Assembly (NCBI RefSeq): GCF_008868005.1
Contig: NZ_WAAO01000001.1
Span: 1,473,792-1,537,791, forward strand
DNA length: 64,000 bases
Origin: Microbacterium algeriense
GTDB taxonomy: Bacteria; Actinomycetota; Actinomycetes; Actinomycetales; Microbacteriaceae
Reading direction: 5' to 3'
How positions within the stretch are numbered: the first letter of the stretch is position 1; every line of letters begins with the position of its first letter. Below, piece by piece: positions 9,093 to 17,783 of this stretch. The notes beneath the pieces were generated by a model. It ran no database searches. It had not been told where the DNA came from and was given only the letters and a program-made list of their open reading frames with translations. Position numbers and translations under genes: made by a program.

Positions 9093-10286
9093 GTGAATCG
9101 CCTCTCCGCCCTGGTCGCCGAACGCGTGCGCTCCCGGTTGCGCGCCGAGGGGGTCGATCCGTCCGTCGACCCGGATGCGGCCTGGCGGATCGCGCGGGCG
9201 GAGGTGCGTCGCCACGACGACCTCGCGCTGGCACGGGGGGACGCCTTGATCGAGGACGAGGCCGCGTGCATGCGGGAGGTGCTCGCTTCGCTGAGCGGTT
9301 TCGGTGCCCTGCAGCCGCTGCTCGACGATCCGGAGATCGAGGAGATCTGGCTCAACGGCGACGGACGGGTGCATGTCGCCATTGGTGGTGCGGCGCGACA
9401 GACGGGTCTCCAGCTCGAGGAGGCGGCGGTCCGGGATCTGGTCGAGCGGATGCTCCAGTCCACGGGGCGTCGCGTCGATATCAGCCAGCCTTTCGTCGAC
9501 GCCTCGCTCCCGGACGGCTCGCGCCTGCACGTGGCCATCGCCGACGTCGTGCGGGGCTCCTGGGTCGTCAACATCCGCAAGTTCCTGCCGAACTACCGCT
9601 CTCTCGACGCTCTCGCGCAACAGGGCATGCTGGGCTCCGGTGCGGCGCGGCGGCTGAGCGACGCGATGAACGCGGGGCGCACGGTGATCGTGTCGGGTGC
9701 GACGCACGCGGGCAAGACCACGATGCTCGGAGCCCTGCTCGCCTCGTGTGCGCAGTCGCAGCGGATCATCACGGTGGAGGAGACGTTCGAGCTCGCCGTC
9801 GAGGGGCCGGACCTGGTGGCTCTGCAGGGGCGGCAGGCGGGTCTCGAGGGCACGGGCGAGATCACGCTGCGCCGACTGGTGAAGGAGGCGCTGCGCATGC
9901 GACCGGATCGCCTGGTCGTCGGCGAGGTGCGCGATGCGGAGGCGCTCGACCTCGTGCTCGCGCTCAACACCGGCGTGCCGGGCGCGTGCACGGTGCACGC
10001 GAACTCCGCGACGGAAGCGCTCGAGAAGCTCAGCATCCTTCCCCTGCTCGCCGGCCGGAACATCGATCGCGCGTTCGTCGCGCCCGCGCTCGCCGCGTCG
10101 ATCGACCTGGTGGTTCACTGCGTGCGCGACCGCACGGGGCATCGCCGCGTGCAGGAGATCATCGCCCCGACGGGCGAGGTCGAGGGCGGGCGCATCCTCG
10201 TCCGGAGCATCGAACCGGCTGTGTCGCCACCGGACGAGGTCGGAGAGAACGGCGGGACGCGCTTTCCTGTCGGGGTGTCAGCGTGA
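9093..10286 (+). CDS. tadA: TadA/CpaF-type secretion ATPase
   Basis: The 397-residue hexameric ATPase is expected to power assembly of a Tad/Flp pilus at the inner face of the membrane. It has an N-terminal helical region, then the motor domain with a Walker A loop GATHAGKTT (202-210), an Asp/Glu box in ITVEETFEL, and a Walker B/His-box region RPDRLVVGEVRD near 270-285. The GTG start at 9093 begins the first of seven consecutive plus-strand genes. Its stop overlaps the next start (GTGA), so it heads the operon. Confidence 0.9.
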   Translation: MNRLSALVAERVRSRLRAEGVDPSVDPDAAWRIARAEVRRHDDLALARGDALIEDEAACMREVLASLSGFGALQPLLDDPEIEEIWLNGDGRVHVAIGGAARQTGLQLEEAAVRDLVERMLQSTGRRVDISQPFVDASLPDGSRLHVAIADVVRGSWVVNIRKFLPNYRSLDALAQQGMLGSGAARRLSDAMNAGRTVIVSGATHAGKTTMLGALLASCAQSQRIITVEETFELAVEGPDLVALQGRQAGLEGTGEITLRRLVKEALRMRPDRLVVGEVRDAEALDLVLALNTGVPGACTVHANSATEALEKLSILPLLAGRNIDRAFVAPALAASIDLVVHCVRDRTGHRRVQEIIAPTGEVEGGRILVRSIEPAVSPPDEVGENGGTRFPVGVSA

Positions 10287-11140
10287 CGGTCTTCGTCGGT
10301 GCGCTGCTCGCAGCGGGGATTCTGCTCTGCCTGTCGCCGTGGATGTGGCCGCCCCAGGAGGACACGACGGTCGCAGCTTCCCACGGTCGGCTGGTCCGGC
10401 TCGCGGAGGAGGCGGGTCTGGAGGCCCTGTCGCAGCGGACGCTGACCGCGGTGATGATCACCGTCGGCGGGGTGGCCGCGTCCGTCGTCTGGCTGCTGAC
10501 CGGCCTCGGCGTGCTGGCGGTCCTCGCGGCTCTCGCCGGAGCCTCAGCGCCGATCGTCTTCCTCCGGGGGCGTCGTTCGCGTCTCCGCCGGATGCGGCGA
10601 CAGCTCTGGCCCGACGTCTGCGACCTGCTCATCGCGTCGATCCGGGTCGGACTCTCGCTTCCGGACGCGGTGGCGAGCCTCGCGGAGTCCGCGCCGGCGA
10701 TGCTCCGGCCCGCGTTCGTCGTGTTCGCGCGAGATCTGCGAGCGAGCGGTCGATTCGAGACGAGCCTCGATCGGCTGAAGTCCACCCTGGCTGATCCGCT
10801 GGGCGATCGGATCGTGGAGACGTTGCGCATGGCTCGTCAGGTCGGCGGCACCGAGCTGGTCGGGGTGCTCCGCGCCTTGTCCAGCTCGGTCCGAGCGGAT
10901 GCGGCCCTGCGCGGCGAGGTCGAGGCCCGGCAGTCCTGGATCCGCGGTGCGGCGGTCCTCGGTTCGATCGCTCCGTGGGTGATCCTCGGGCTGCTCGTCC
11001 TCCGACCGGAGGGCGCCGAAGCGTATGGCACACCGGAGGGCGTGCTCGTCATCTGCGCCGGGGCGGTGACGTCGTTCCTCGCGTTCCGGATCATGGTCCG
11101 CATCGGTCGCCTTCCGGAACCGCGGCGGTGGTTCGGATGA
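10283..11140 (+). CDS. tadB: TadB-like pilus assembly membrane protein (T2SS F family)
   Basis: The 285-residue protein has N-terminal hydrophobic helices, a cytosolic region containing the F-domain (about 95-215; LWPDVCDLLIASIRVGLSL) and two C-terminal membrane segments. This is the layout of the TadB platform protein on which TadA acts. GTG at 10283 overlaps the tadA stop as GTGA, and its own stop overlaps tadC as ATGA, indicating tight translational coupling. A longer frame extends upstream, but it lies inside tadA. Confidence 0.85.
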   Translation: MTVFVGALLAAGILLCLSPWMWPPQEDTTVAASHGRLVRLAEEAGLEALSQRTLTAVMITVGGVAASVVWLLTGLGVLAVLAALAGASAPIVFLRGRRSRLRRMRRQLWPDVCDLLIASIRVGLSLPDAVASLAESAPAMLRPAFVVFARDLRASGRFETSLDRLKSTLADPLGDRIVETLRMARQVGGTELVGVLRALSSSVRADAALRGEVEARQSWIRGAAVLGSIAPWVILGLLVLRPEGAEAYGTPEGVLVICAGAVTSFLAFRIMVRIGRLPEPRRWFG

Positions 11141-12075
11141 GCGGGCTCTCGGTCCTCGCCACTGCCGCGCTCATCGGCGGCGGATTCGCGGCGGGAGTCC
11201 TGAGCATGCTCGCGGCGCTACCGCGATGGCGGGCGCCCTCCCTCGCGCTTCGCATCGGACCGTATGTGCGCGATGTCGTGCCGGACGAACGACTGCCTCG
11301 AGCGGTTCTGCCCGCGGTCGGCGTTCTGCCCGCCGGCGGGCGAGCCCTGTGGGAGGCTCTCCGGCGCCGGTTCGAGCGTCTGCTCGGCGGCGGCGAGACC
11401 CTGCGGCTGCGTCTCACACAGGCCGGTCTGCAGAGGGACCCGGCGTCTTTCCGAGGCCGCCAACTGGGATGGGCGCTCGGCGGGATCGCTGCGGGTGCCG
11501 TCGTCGTGACGGCGCTCGCCGTGACCGGGCGGTTGTCCGTGCCGACGACCGTCTTGCCGCTGCTCTGCGGTGCGGGAGCTGCCGCCGCATACGATGCGCA
11601 GCTCTCCGCACGAGCCAAGGCCCGACGAGCGCGGCTCTCCGACGAGCTTCCGACCACGCTGGAATTCCTGGCGCTGTGCCTCTCCGCGGGGGAGGGGTTT
11701 CTCGATGCCCTGCGCCGGGTGACCGCGGTCGGGTCCGGCGAGCTCACGGTGGAGCTTCGCCGGGTGGTGCTCGCGGTGGGCACGGGATCGCCGCTCGCCG
11801 ACGCGCTCGGAGAGATGCAGCGACGTCTCGATCTGCCGGCGCTGTCCCGCGCGATCGACCAGGTGATCGCCGCGCTCGAGCGCGGCGCACCGCTCGCGGC
11901 GGTGCTGCAGGCGCAGGCCGGGGACGCCAGGGAGGAAGCGAAACGCACGCTCATCGAGCAGGCCGGGCGCAAGGAGATCCTGATGCTCCTGCCGCTGGTC
12001 TTCCTCATCCTCCCGCTCTCGGTGCTCTTCGCCGTCTATCCCGGCCTGTTCATCCTCCGGCTCGGCATCGGCTGA
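11137..12075 (+). CDS. tadC: TadC-like pilus assembly membrane protein (T2SS F family)
   Basis: This 312-residue second platform protein has helices at about 5-25 and 115-155, an F-domain containing LPTTLEFLALCLSAGEGFLDAL, and a strongly hydrophobic C-terminus (MLLPLVFLILPLSVLFAV). TadB and TadC homologues normally occur as a pair. The ATG at 11137 overlaps the tadB stop. The gene is followed after 21 nt, with a GAAAGGA ribosome-binding site, by the pilin-like gene. Confidence 0.85.
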   Translation: MSGLSVLATAALIGGGFAAGVLSMLAALPRWRAPSLALRIGPYVRDVVPDERLPRAVLPAVGVLPAGGRALWEALRRRFERLLGGGETLRLRLTQAGLQRDPASFRGRQLGWALGGIAAGAVVVTALAVTGRLSVPTTVLPLLCGAGAAAAYDAQLSARAKARRARLSDELPTTLEFLALCLSAGEGFLDALRRVTAVGSGELTVELRRVVLAVGTGSPLADALGEMQRRLDLPALSRAIDQVIAALERGAPLAAVLQAQAGDAREEAKRTLIEQAGRKEILMLLPLVFLILPLSVLFAVYPGLFILRLGIG

Positions 12076-12096
12076 TCCGCTCACGAAAGGAACACG

Positions 12097-12306
12097 ATGA
12101 CGACACGATCAGAGACCTCCCCGCGGCCGAGACGAGAACGCGGGAGATGGCTCCGCGAATTCGCGCGCGACGAGTCCGGGGACGTCCCCGGGTGGGTCCT
12201 CGTGACACTGATGACGGCGGGCCTCGTGGTGCTCATCTGGGCCGTCGCTGGTCCGGCGTTGACCTCGCTCTTCGAGCAGGCGATCCAACGCGTGTCGGGG
12301 CTGTGA
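12097..12306 (+). CDS. Flp-type pilin-like small protein (DUF4244-like)
   Basis: The 69-residue protein has a basic N-terminal half (RPRRERGRWLREFARDE), then SGDVPGWVLVTLMTAG leading into one hydrophobic helix (about 31-52) and a short amphipathic end. The basic leader followed by a Gly-acidic junction and a hydrophobic helix resembles type IVb prepilins, and its position between tadC and tadE is where Flp pilins lie. The cleavage point is uncertain, since the residues after Gly28 are not the textbook E5 pattern, and no prepilin peptidase gene is in the window. Confidence 0.7.
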   Translation: MTTRSETSPRPRRERGRWLREFARDESGDVPGWVLVTLMTAGLVVLIWAVAGPALTSLFEQAIQRVSGL

Positions 12307-12307
12307 G

Positions 12308-12709
12308 ATGCGCGTCGGGGTTCCGTTGGCGGACGACCGGGGCTCCAGCGCGGTGGAGTTTCTCCTGGTCGGGACGCTGCTCACCGCGCTGACCCTCGCC
12401 GTGCTTCAGCTCGCGCTCGCGGTGTATGTCCGCAACGTCGTGCACGACGCCGCGGTGGAGGGGGCGTATCACGCCGCTCTCGCCGACACCGGACCGGTAG
12501 ACGGGGTTGCACGGGCGCGGGCAGTGATCACGCGTGCGGTGGGCGCGGAGTACGCCGAAGACATCACGGTCGTGACGTCCGGCGTTCCGCCGCACGAGAC
12601 GATCGACGTGCAGGTGCGCACCACCTTCCCGCTGATCGGGCTGATCGGCGTGCCGTTCGGGATGGAGGTGGCGGCGCATGCGCCCGCTGAGACGTTCGGC
12701 GCTCCATGA
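12308..12709 (+). CDS. tadE: TadE-like pseudopilin
   Basis: The 133-residue protein begins 1 nt after the pilin stop. The TadE signature DRGSSAVEFLLVGTLLTAL (about 11-29) places a conserved Glu after the cleavage-like region and leads into one membrane helix; the remaining ~90 residues should lie outside the membrane. TadE proteins are minor pilins of Tad systems. The 3' end overlaps the next gene by 32 nt in another frame. Confidence 0.82.
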   Translation: MRVGVPLADDRGSSAVEFLLVGTLLTALTLAVLQLALAVYVRNVVHDAAVEGAYHAALADTGPVDGVARARAVITRAVGAEYAEDITVVTSGVPPHETIDVQVRTTFPLIGLIGVPFGMEVAAHAPAETFGAP

Positions 12710-13136
12710 CGACGCCGGTTCCGCGGCCCTCGAATTCGTCACGGTCGGTGTGATCCTCCTGGTGCCGCTGGTGTACCTGGTGATCGCACTCGGCGCGATC
12801 CAGGAGCAGACTCTCGGTGCGGAGGCGGCGGCACGCCACATCGCGCGCACGATCGCCCAGGCCCCCGACGCCGAGAGCGCTTCCGCGCGCAGCGATGCCG
12901 TGCTCGCGGGCGTCGTCGATGAATACGGTCTCGACGAGGGCGCCGTCCGGGTGTCGATCGCGTGCACGAGCCGTGCCGTGGCATGTCCGTCACCCGGAGC
13001 GACGCTGGTGGTCACCGTCGCGACACGCACGCGCCTGCCCCTCGTGCCCGACCTGCTCGGGCTGGACCGGTCCACGGCGGTCCCGGTGCAGGCGGACGCG
13101 GTGCAGAAGATCTCGCGGATGTGGGGGACCGGATGA
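12678..13136 (+). CDS. second TadE/TadG-like pseudopilin
   Basis: This 152-residue product carries the same architecture as its neighbour: DDAGSAALEFVTVGVILLVPLVYLV gives a Gly-x-Ala-x-x-Glu motif and one N-terminal helix, followed by an extracytoplasmic domain with two cysteines (SIACTSRAVACPSP) that may form a disulphide. The ATG at 12678 overlaps tadE by 32 nt and the stop overlaps the next start. It is likely a minor pilin of the same apparatus; the exact subtype (TadE, TadF or TadG) is not resolved. Confidence 0.78.
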   Translation: MRPLRRSALHDDAGSAALEFVTVGVILLVPLVYLVIALGAIQEQTLGAEAAARHIARTIAQAPDAESASARSDAVLAGVVDEYGLDEGAVRVSIACTSRAVACPSPGATLVVTVATRTRLPLVPDLLGLDRSTAVPVQADAVQKISRMWGTG

Positions 13137-13561
13137 GGTTCCGGACCGGCGGCCGGACGAGCCCGGAGGAGGGGAGTGTGATGCTGCTCACTCTCGGGTA
13201 CGTTCTGCTCGCGCTGGCGCTGCTGTTCGTGTGCGTCTGCGCCACGGACCTCTACATCGCGCAGAAGCGCCTCGATGCCCTCGCGGACTCCGCGGCGCTC
13301 GCCGGAGCTGACGGGTTCACGCTGGAAGTGCGCGACGGCGCCTTCCGTGCGGAACTGACCGACGCGGGCGTGGGCGATCACGCGACCGCGGTGGTGACCG
13401 CGCTTCCTGGGAAGGCGTCGATCGTCGCGGCGGGGACGCCCGATGGAGTGTCCGCGCGCGTCACGGTGGCGACGGACTGGCACCCGCCGTTGCTGTCGCC
13501 GTTCATCCCGGACGGCGTGCGGCTCGAATCGACCGCGACCAGCCGCACCGCACTGCGGTAG
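13133..13561 (+). CDS. TadG-like / Flp pilus-assembly membrane-anchored protein
   Basis: The 142-residue protein starts with ATG at 13133 inside the preceding stop (ATGA). SPEEGSVMLLTLGYVLLALALLFVCV gives an N-terminal anchor; LDALADSAALAGADG following it is the typical helix of TadG and Rv3654c-like proteins. It ends the seven-gene run. Together the locus has motor, two platform proteins, pilin candidate and three minor pilins, but no TadZ, prepilin peptidase or secretin; the last is not needed in a Gram-positive. Confidence 0.75.
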   Translation: MRFRTGGRTSPEEGSVMLLTLGYVLLALALLFVCVCATDLYIAQKRLDALADSAALAGADGFTLEVRDGAFRAELTDAGVGDHATAVVTALPGKASIVAAGTPDGVSARVTVATDWHPPLLSPFIPDGVRLESTATSRTALR

Positions 13562-13580
13562 TTGAGCGGACTCACCGACG

Positions 13581-14042
13581 TCAGCGGAACGACAGCCCGT
13601 CACAGCTGACCGCGTCGGCGAAGTCGTCGTCCGCGATCTCGCTCCTGACCTCTGCCGTGTAAGCGCGCTTCGGAATCACTGCGACTTCCGCCATGGTGGC
13701 ACTGTCCACAACCGCGTCGTCTGCGCAGCTCGCCACGACGATCCATGCAGTGTCGTCGCCGCCTTGCTGGTACGTCGCCTCGAGGCCTACGCGGGGCGAG
13801 ACATCCTGGGTGAGCAAAGTAGTCGTGTCCCCCACGTGTTCTGAAACCTCCTCAAGAGACTTCCCGACCGTCTCGGCGATCGGCAGAGAGGACATGGCGC
13901 AACCGGTGACCGCCGCCGCTAGCGCGACTGCCGGCTCGCACGCGCGAAGGCGGATCAAAGCCCGCGTCAGGAGCTTGCCCCGGAGTGCTGCGCTGCGCCT
14001 GAGCGCCCCGGGGCCTATGGGGCGGAACGCTGCTTCGGTCAT
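13581..14042 (-). CDS. putative lipoprotein, unknown function
   Basis: The open frame is 153 codons and converges on the pilus operon. A lipobox-like VTGC preceded by a hydrophobic stretch (AVALAAAVTG) lies around residues 38-48 of the longest frame, which is too far in for a normal signal peptide. A TTG start that would give MIRLRACEPAVALAAAVTGC is therefore plausible. The mature part has two further cysteines and no family I recognise. Local base composition is lower in GC than its neighbours, which may mean recent acquisition. The start is uncertain. Confidence 0.5.
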   Translation of the reverse strand: MTEAAFRPIGPGALRRSAALRGKLLTRALIRLRACEPAVALAAAVTGCAMSSLPIAETVGKSLEEVSEHVGDTTTLLTQDVSPRVGLEATYQQGGDDTAWIVVASCADDAVVDSATMAEVAVIPKRAYTAEVRSEIADDDFADAVSCDGLSFR

Positions 14043-14061
14043 CCGCCCAGGCTACTGGAAT

Positions 14062-14652
14062 CTAAAGTTTTACCGCGCCGCGCACTCGCTCCAACCGCAC
14101 GAAGGCGACGAGGACTCCGGCGGCGAGGGCGCCGAGCCCGCCGAGGGCCATGTCGCCGATGGTGTCCTCGTAGGTGACGAAGATCTCGTCCGTGACGAAC
14201 GTACGGCCGGCCCACTCGATCATCTCCCAGACGGCGCTGACGGCGAGCCCGAGGATCGTGCAGAGGACGACGGGGATGCGGCGGCGGAATTCCGGCGAGT
14301 CCTGGGCGGGGACGATGCGGAGCCGCGCGAGCACCAGGTAGCCCGTCGCGGCGATCGCTCCTGTGCACACGAAGTGCACCACGAGGTCCCACCCCGGCAC
14401 CGACCGGTAGAGGTCGAACACGTTGCTCGCCGCCGCGACGAGCACGGTCACGCCGACGGCGAGGTCCGCCCCGCCACGCATCCCGAGCGCGCGCGGGAGC
14501 ATGAGCGCGGGCGTGGCGAGAGCGAGGATGCCGGCATCGGTCGGGGTGGACCAGATGGCGGCCACCAGCACGCTGAGCACGCCGATCACTCGGATGGCGT
14601 CGGCGCCGTACTCCGCGACGGTGCGCGGACGACGGAGGAAATCCTCTTTCAC
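14062..14652 (-). CDS. DUF2238 (YjdF-like) membrane protein
   Basis: The 196-residue protein has about six hydrophobic segments. The family signature lies in the second half: DLVVHFVCTGAIAATGYLVL, then AVWEMIEWAGR and DTIGDMALGGLGAL. The function of DUF2238 proteins is unknown. GTG at 14652 overlaps the stop of the upstream nuclease-like gene (GTGA), so it is the third gene of a minus-strand operon starting near 16285. Confidence 0.78.
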   Translation of the reverse strand: MKEDFLRRPRTVAEYGADAIRVIGVLSVLVAAIWSTPTDAGILALATPALMLPRALGMRGGADLAVGVTVLVAAASNVFDLYRSVPGWDLVVHFVCTGAIAATGYLVLARLRIVPAQDSPEFRRRIPVVLCTILGLAVSAVWEMIEWAGRTFVTDEIFVTYEDTIGDMALGGLGALAAGVLVAFVRLERVRGAVKL

Positions 14653-15494
14653 GGTGCCTCCTCTGGGCGGTCGGGGGTGGCGGTGTCAAGGTCGAACAGG
14701 ACCTGCACGGGGAGATGGTCCGACGGCCAGCCGCCCTCATACCGCCGCGCGTTGATGCCCGCACGACGCACCCGGAGCTCGGGCGAGGCGAGGATCCCGT
14801 CGATGCGCCGTCCAGGCCGCGGGGGACGGTAGCGCGCGAACGTCCCCCAGTCGGGGGTCCGCCGGGATTCGGCCGTGTTCCACGCGTCGGTGAGCAACCC
14901 GCCGGACTGGAGGGTGCGCCATGGTGCGGAGCCGGCTCGTGCGTTGAAGTCGCCGAGGACGATGACCGGTGCGGCCGCCGCTTCGGCCCGGCGGTGGATC
15001 GCCTGCGCCTGTCGGAGCCGTGCCCAGGGCGAGAACGCATCGAGATGCGTGTTGAAGACGGTGACCTCGCGCCCCGTCAGCCGATCACGGAAGAGCGCGG
15101 CCACCACGACGCGCGGGAGGCTGAGCCACGACGAGGAACCCGGCCGTTCCGGATGGCGCGACAGGGCGTACTGACTCCCCGCGCGCAGCTCCAGCCGCTC
15201 GGCGTCGTAGAACAGCGGGCAGCCTTCACCTCGGGGTCCGGGAAGCCGGCCGTGGCCGAGCATCCGGTACGACGGGCCGAGCGCATCGCGGACGACGGCC
15301 GCCTGTGCGGGCAGCGCCTCCTGCACGCCGAGCACGTGCGGTCGCTCCGCGCGCAGCAGCACCGCGACGCGCGGTCGCCTCCTGGGCCACCGGTCTTCCG
15401 GTGGCCAGGCCAGGGCGCCGAGGTCGCGCCGCACGTTGAGCGTCATCACATGGAGGTCGGTGTCGGCGGCGGCTCCGAGGAGAGGCTCGGTCAT
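14649..15494 (-). CDS. endonuclease/exonuclease/phosphatase family protein
   Basis: The 281-residue protein has the metal-dependent EEP fold: HVMTLNVR at the start, GVQEALP with the catalytic Glu, VFNTHLDAF, VLGDFNA, and a final SDHLPV with the catalytic His. There is no signal peptide. The family includes DNases and phospholipid/sugar phosphatases, so the substrate cannot be given. ATG at 15494 overlaps the glycosyltransferase stop and is chosen over a longer frame for that reason. Confidence 0.85.
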   Translation of the reverse strand: MTEPLLGAAADTDLHVMTLNVRRDLGALAWPPEDRWPRRRPRVAVLLRAERPHVLGVQEALPAQAAVVRDALGPSYRMLGHGRLPGPRGEGCPLFYDAERLELRAGSQYALSRHPERPGSSSWLSLPRVVVAALFRDRLTGREVTVFNTHLDAFSPWARLRQAQAIHRRAEAAAAPVIVLGDFNARAGSAPWRTLQSGGLLTDAWNTAESRRTPDWGTFARYRPPRPGRRIDGILASPELRVRRAGINARRYEGGWPSDHLPVQVLFDLDTATPDRPEEAP

Positions 15495-16285
15495 CGCCGC
15501 GCTCCCGGAGCCGGGACGCCGAGGCGGTGGAACAGGCGTCGCAGGCCGAGGCGCACCCAACGCACCGGAGGGAAGTCCTCCGGCCAGTGCACGAGCACGG
15601 TCCGGAAACCGGCGGCGATACGACGGAGGAAGGCGCGACCGCTGCCGAAGGGTCGCATCGAGATGCCCATCCCCGTTCCTCGGAGCCAGCGGATGCGGTG
15701 ACGTTCACCCACGTGGAAGGCGAGGTCCAGGTCGTCGTGTAGGCCAGGATCGCGGTGCACGCGGTCGCGGACGTCGAGCCAGGTCGACCGGCGCAGGGCG
15801 AGGTTCGACCCGAACAGCGGGGCGTGACCCAGCGCCGTGCCGCACACCAGCCCGTACGCGAGGAGATACACCGCGGCCAGAGGGCGGCGCAACGCCGGCG
15901 GCCCGTCCACGAAGTGCGCGCCGCCCGTCCACGCTCCGACGCGAGGGTCTCGTCTGCACGCCCCCACCATCCGCTCGACCCATCGCGGATCGGGGACACC
16001 GTCGGCGTCCAGGCGCAGCATCACCTCGCCGGTCGCCGCGTCGTAGCCGGCCGCGCTCGCCGCGGGGATGCCGGGAGTGTCGCACCGGACGACGCGCGCC
16101 CCCTGTCGCGTGGCGACCTCGGCGGAGGAGTCGGTGGAGCCGTTGTCGACGACGACGATCTCGTCCGCCGGCAGCGTCTGCACGGCGAGAGCCCTGAGGC
16201 AGCGCTGCAGAGCTGCCGCGTCGTCCTTGACCGGGACGACCACGCTGACCGTGGGTTCGGGGGCGGCTGGTGTGGCGCGGTGCAC
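15491..16285 (-). CDS. family 2 glycosyltransferase
   Basis: The 264-residue GT-A enzyme starts with SVVVPVKDDAAALQRCL, has the nucleotide-sugar elements VVVDNGSTDSS and RLDADGVPDP (a DxD-type metal site), and ends with a short amphipathic region. There is one weakly hydrophobic stretch and no extended membrane domain. The GTG start at 16285 has a GGAG ribosome-binding site, and TAGGCT lies about 30 nt upstream. It heads the operon with the EEP and DUF2238 genes, suggesting a role in an envelope glycan or glycolipid; the acceptor is unknown. Confidence 0.85.
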   Translation of the reverse strand: MHRATPAAPEPTVSVVVPVKDDAAALQRCLRALAVQTLPADEIVVVDNGSTDSSAEVATRQGARVVRCDTPGIPAASAAGYDAATGEVMLRLDADGVPDPRWVERMVGACRRDPRVGAWTGGAHFVDGPPALRRPLAAVYLLAYGLVCGTALGHAPLFGSNLALRRSTWLDVRDRVHRDPGLHDDLDLAFHVGERHRIRWLRGTGMGISMRPFGSGRAFLRRIAAGFRTVLVHWPEDFPPVRWVRLGLRRLFHRLGVPAPGARR

Positions 16286-16412
16286 GTCGTCTCCTCGCGG
16301 GTATCGCCTCAGCCTAGGGAGCGTCAGTGACGCTCACGAGCTGGTTGACACGCGGGAGGCTGCTGAGTACGGCGCTGCCGGGGTGTGCGCGAGTTCTTTC
16401 GGTCCTGACCCC

Positions 16413-17702
16413 TCAGGCGGGGTCCTCGGGCGGGGAGGCGTCCGGGGGAGTGCGCGGGACGAAGCGCGGGATCCAGCGCAGGAAGCCGAGTGCGCCGACG
16501 AGCCCGATCACGCCCATCGCTCCCGCGGCGAACGGCAGGGCCGCGACCGCGGTGATGCCCGACACGAGCAGTGGAGCGATAGCCCCTCCCGCGTCGGTGA
16601 GTGTCCGCCAGGAGCCGAGGAAGGCGGCGGGCTCGCGCTTCGGGGCGACGTCGGCCCCGAGCGTCAGCAGGATCCCGCTGGAGAGTCCGTTGCCGACGCC
16701 GAGCACGGCGGCGAACATGCCGAACCAGAGCACGGCGGCGTCCAGGTCGTGCGTGAACGACAGCGCGAGGAACCCGGCGCCCATCAGCACCATCGCGGGC
16801 ATCGCTGCCCACAGGCGTCCGAAGCGATCCATGACCTGACCGCTCGCGTAGAACAGGGCGAAGTCGATGGCGCCGGAGACGCCGACCACGAGCGCGATCG
16901 TCGAGGCGTCCAGTCCGAGCGAGAGCCCCCACAGCGGCAGGACGACCTGACGCGCGGAACGGACCGCTGACAGGGACGCCGCCGCGAGTCCGAGGCGGCC
17001 GAGCACCGCACGCTGCCGCCACATCGTCTGGAAGATGCCCGCGCGCTCGACGGTCGGGATCGATCCGCTGACGGCCTCGCCCGAGTCCTCCAGGTAGCGC
17101 TCGCGGGTCGTCGAGGGCAGCGGCGGAACGGTCTTCTCAGGGTCGGGGCCGAACAGCACGAGCAGCACCATGACGACGAGGCAGCCGAGGAAGAACCAGA
17201 TGGCGGCGCTCTCGGTGCCGAAAAGCTGCAGGAGTCCGGCGGCGACGAACGGGCCGATGAAGATGCCGAGCCGGAAGCTTCCGCCGAGCAGCGACAGCGA
17301 CCGCGCCCGGAAGGGGACGGGCACGCGCGTGGTCATGAAGGCGTGCCGGGCGAGGCCGAACGCCGCCGCGCACAGACCGAGCACGAACACGGAGGCGGCG
17401 AACACCGCGAGGTTCGGCGCGAACAGCATGCCGACAGCGGACAGGATCGCGATCACGCCGGCGATCACCATCGTGAACCGCTCGCCGATCTTCCCGACCG
17501 CCCACCCGGCAGGCAGGTTCCCGCACAGCTGGCCGACCACCAGAGCCGAGGCGACGAGGGCCGCGAAGGCGACATCCGCGCCCATCGAGACCGCCAGCAC
17601 CGGGATCAGCGGGATCACCGCACCCTCGCCGAGCGAGAACAGGATCGTCGGCAGATACACCATGGGCCCGAACTGGCGGAGGACCGTCGATGCACTGCTC
17701 AC
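16413..17702 (-). CDS. major facilitator superfamily transporter
   Basis: The 429-residue protein has twelve predicted membrane helices in two halves with a central cytosolic loop (about 205-235). The GxLxD-like motif region GWAVGKIGERF between helices 2 and 3 is typical of MFS drug or metabolite exporters. The GTG start at 17702 is preceded by TAGCGT with a 6-nt gap on the minus strand, again a leaderless arrangement. The substrate is unknown; no regulator is adjacent. Confidence 0.87.
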   Translation of the reverse strand: MSSASTVLRQFGPMVYLPTILFSLGEGAVIPLIPVLAVSMGADVAFAALVASALVVGQLCGNLPAGWAVGKIGERFTMVIAGVIAILSAVGMLFAPNLAVFAASVFVLGLCAAAFGLARHAFMTTRVPVPFRARSLSLLGGSFRLGIFIGPFVAAGLLQLFGTESAAIWFFLGCLVVMVLLVLFGPDPEKTVPPLPSTTRERYLEDSGEAVSGSIPTVERAGIFQTMWRQRAVLGRLGLAAASLSAVRSARQVVLPLWGLSLGLDASTIALVVGVSGAIDFALFYASGQVMDRFGRLWAAMPAMVLMGAGFLALSFTHDLDAAVLWFGMFAAVLGVGNGLSSGILLTLGADVAPKREPAAFLGSWRTLTDAGGAIAPLLVSGITAVAALPFAAGAMGVIGLVGALGFLRWIPRFVPRTPPDASPPEDPA

Positions 17703-17783
17703 GCCCTCACGCTACTCCTCGTCGGGCGTACCCCTCGTCGACACGTCCCCGCGCGGGCGGGCGGCACGTTAGGCTGAGGTGTC

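Noticed and set aside
9023..10282. Extended N-terminus for the TadB-like protein
   Set aside because: The frame is open upstream but lies inside tadA in another frame; GTG 10283 overlapping the tadA stop fits the operon pattern.
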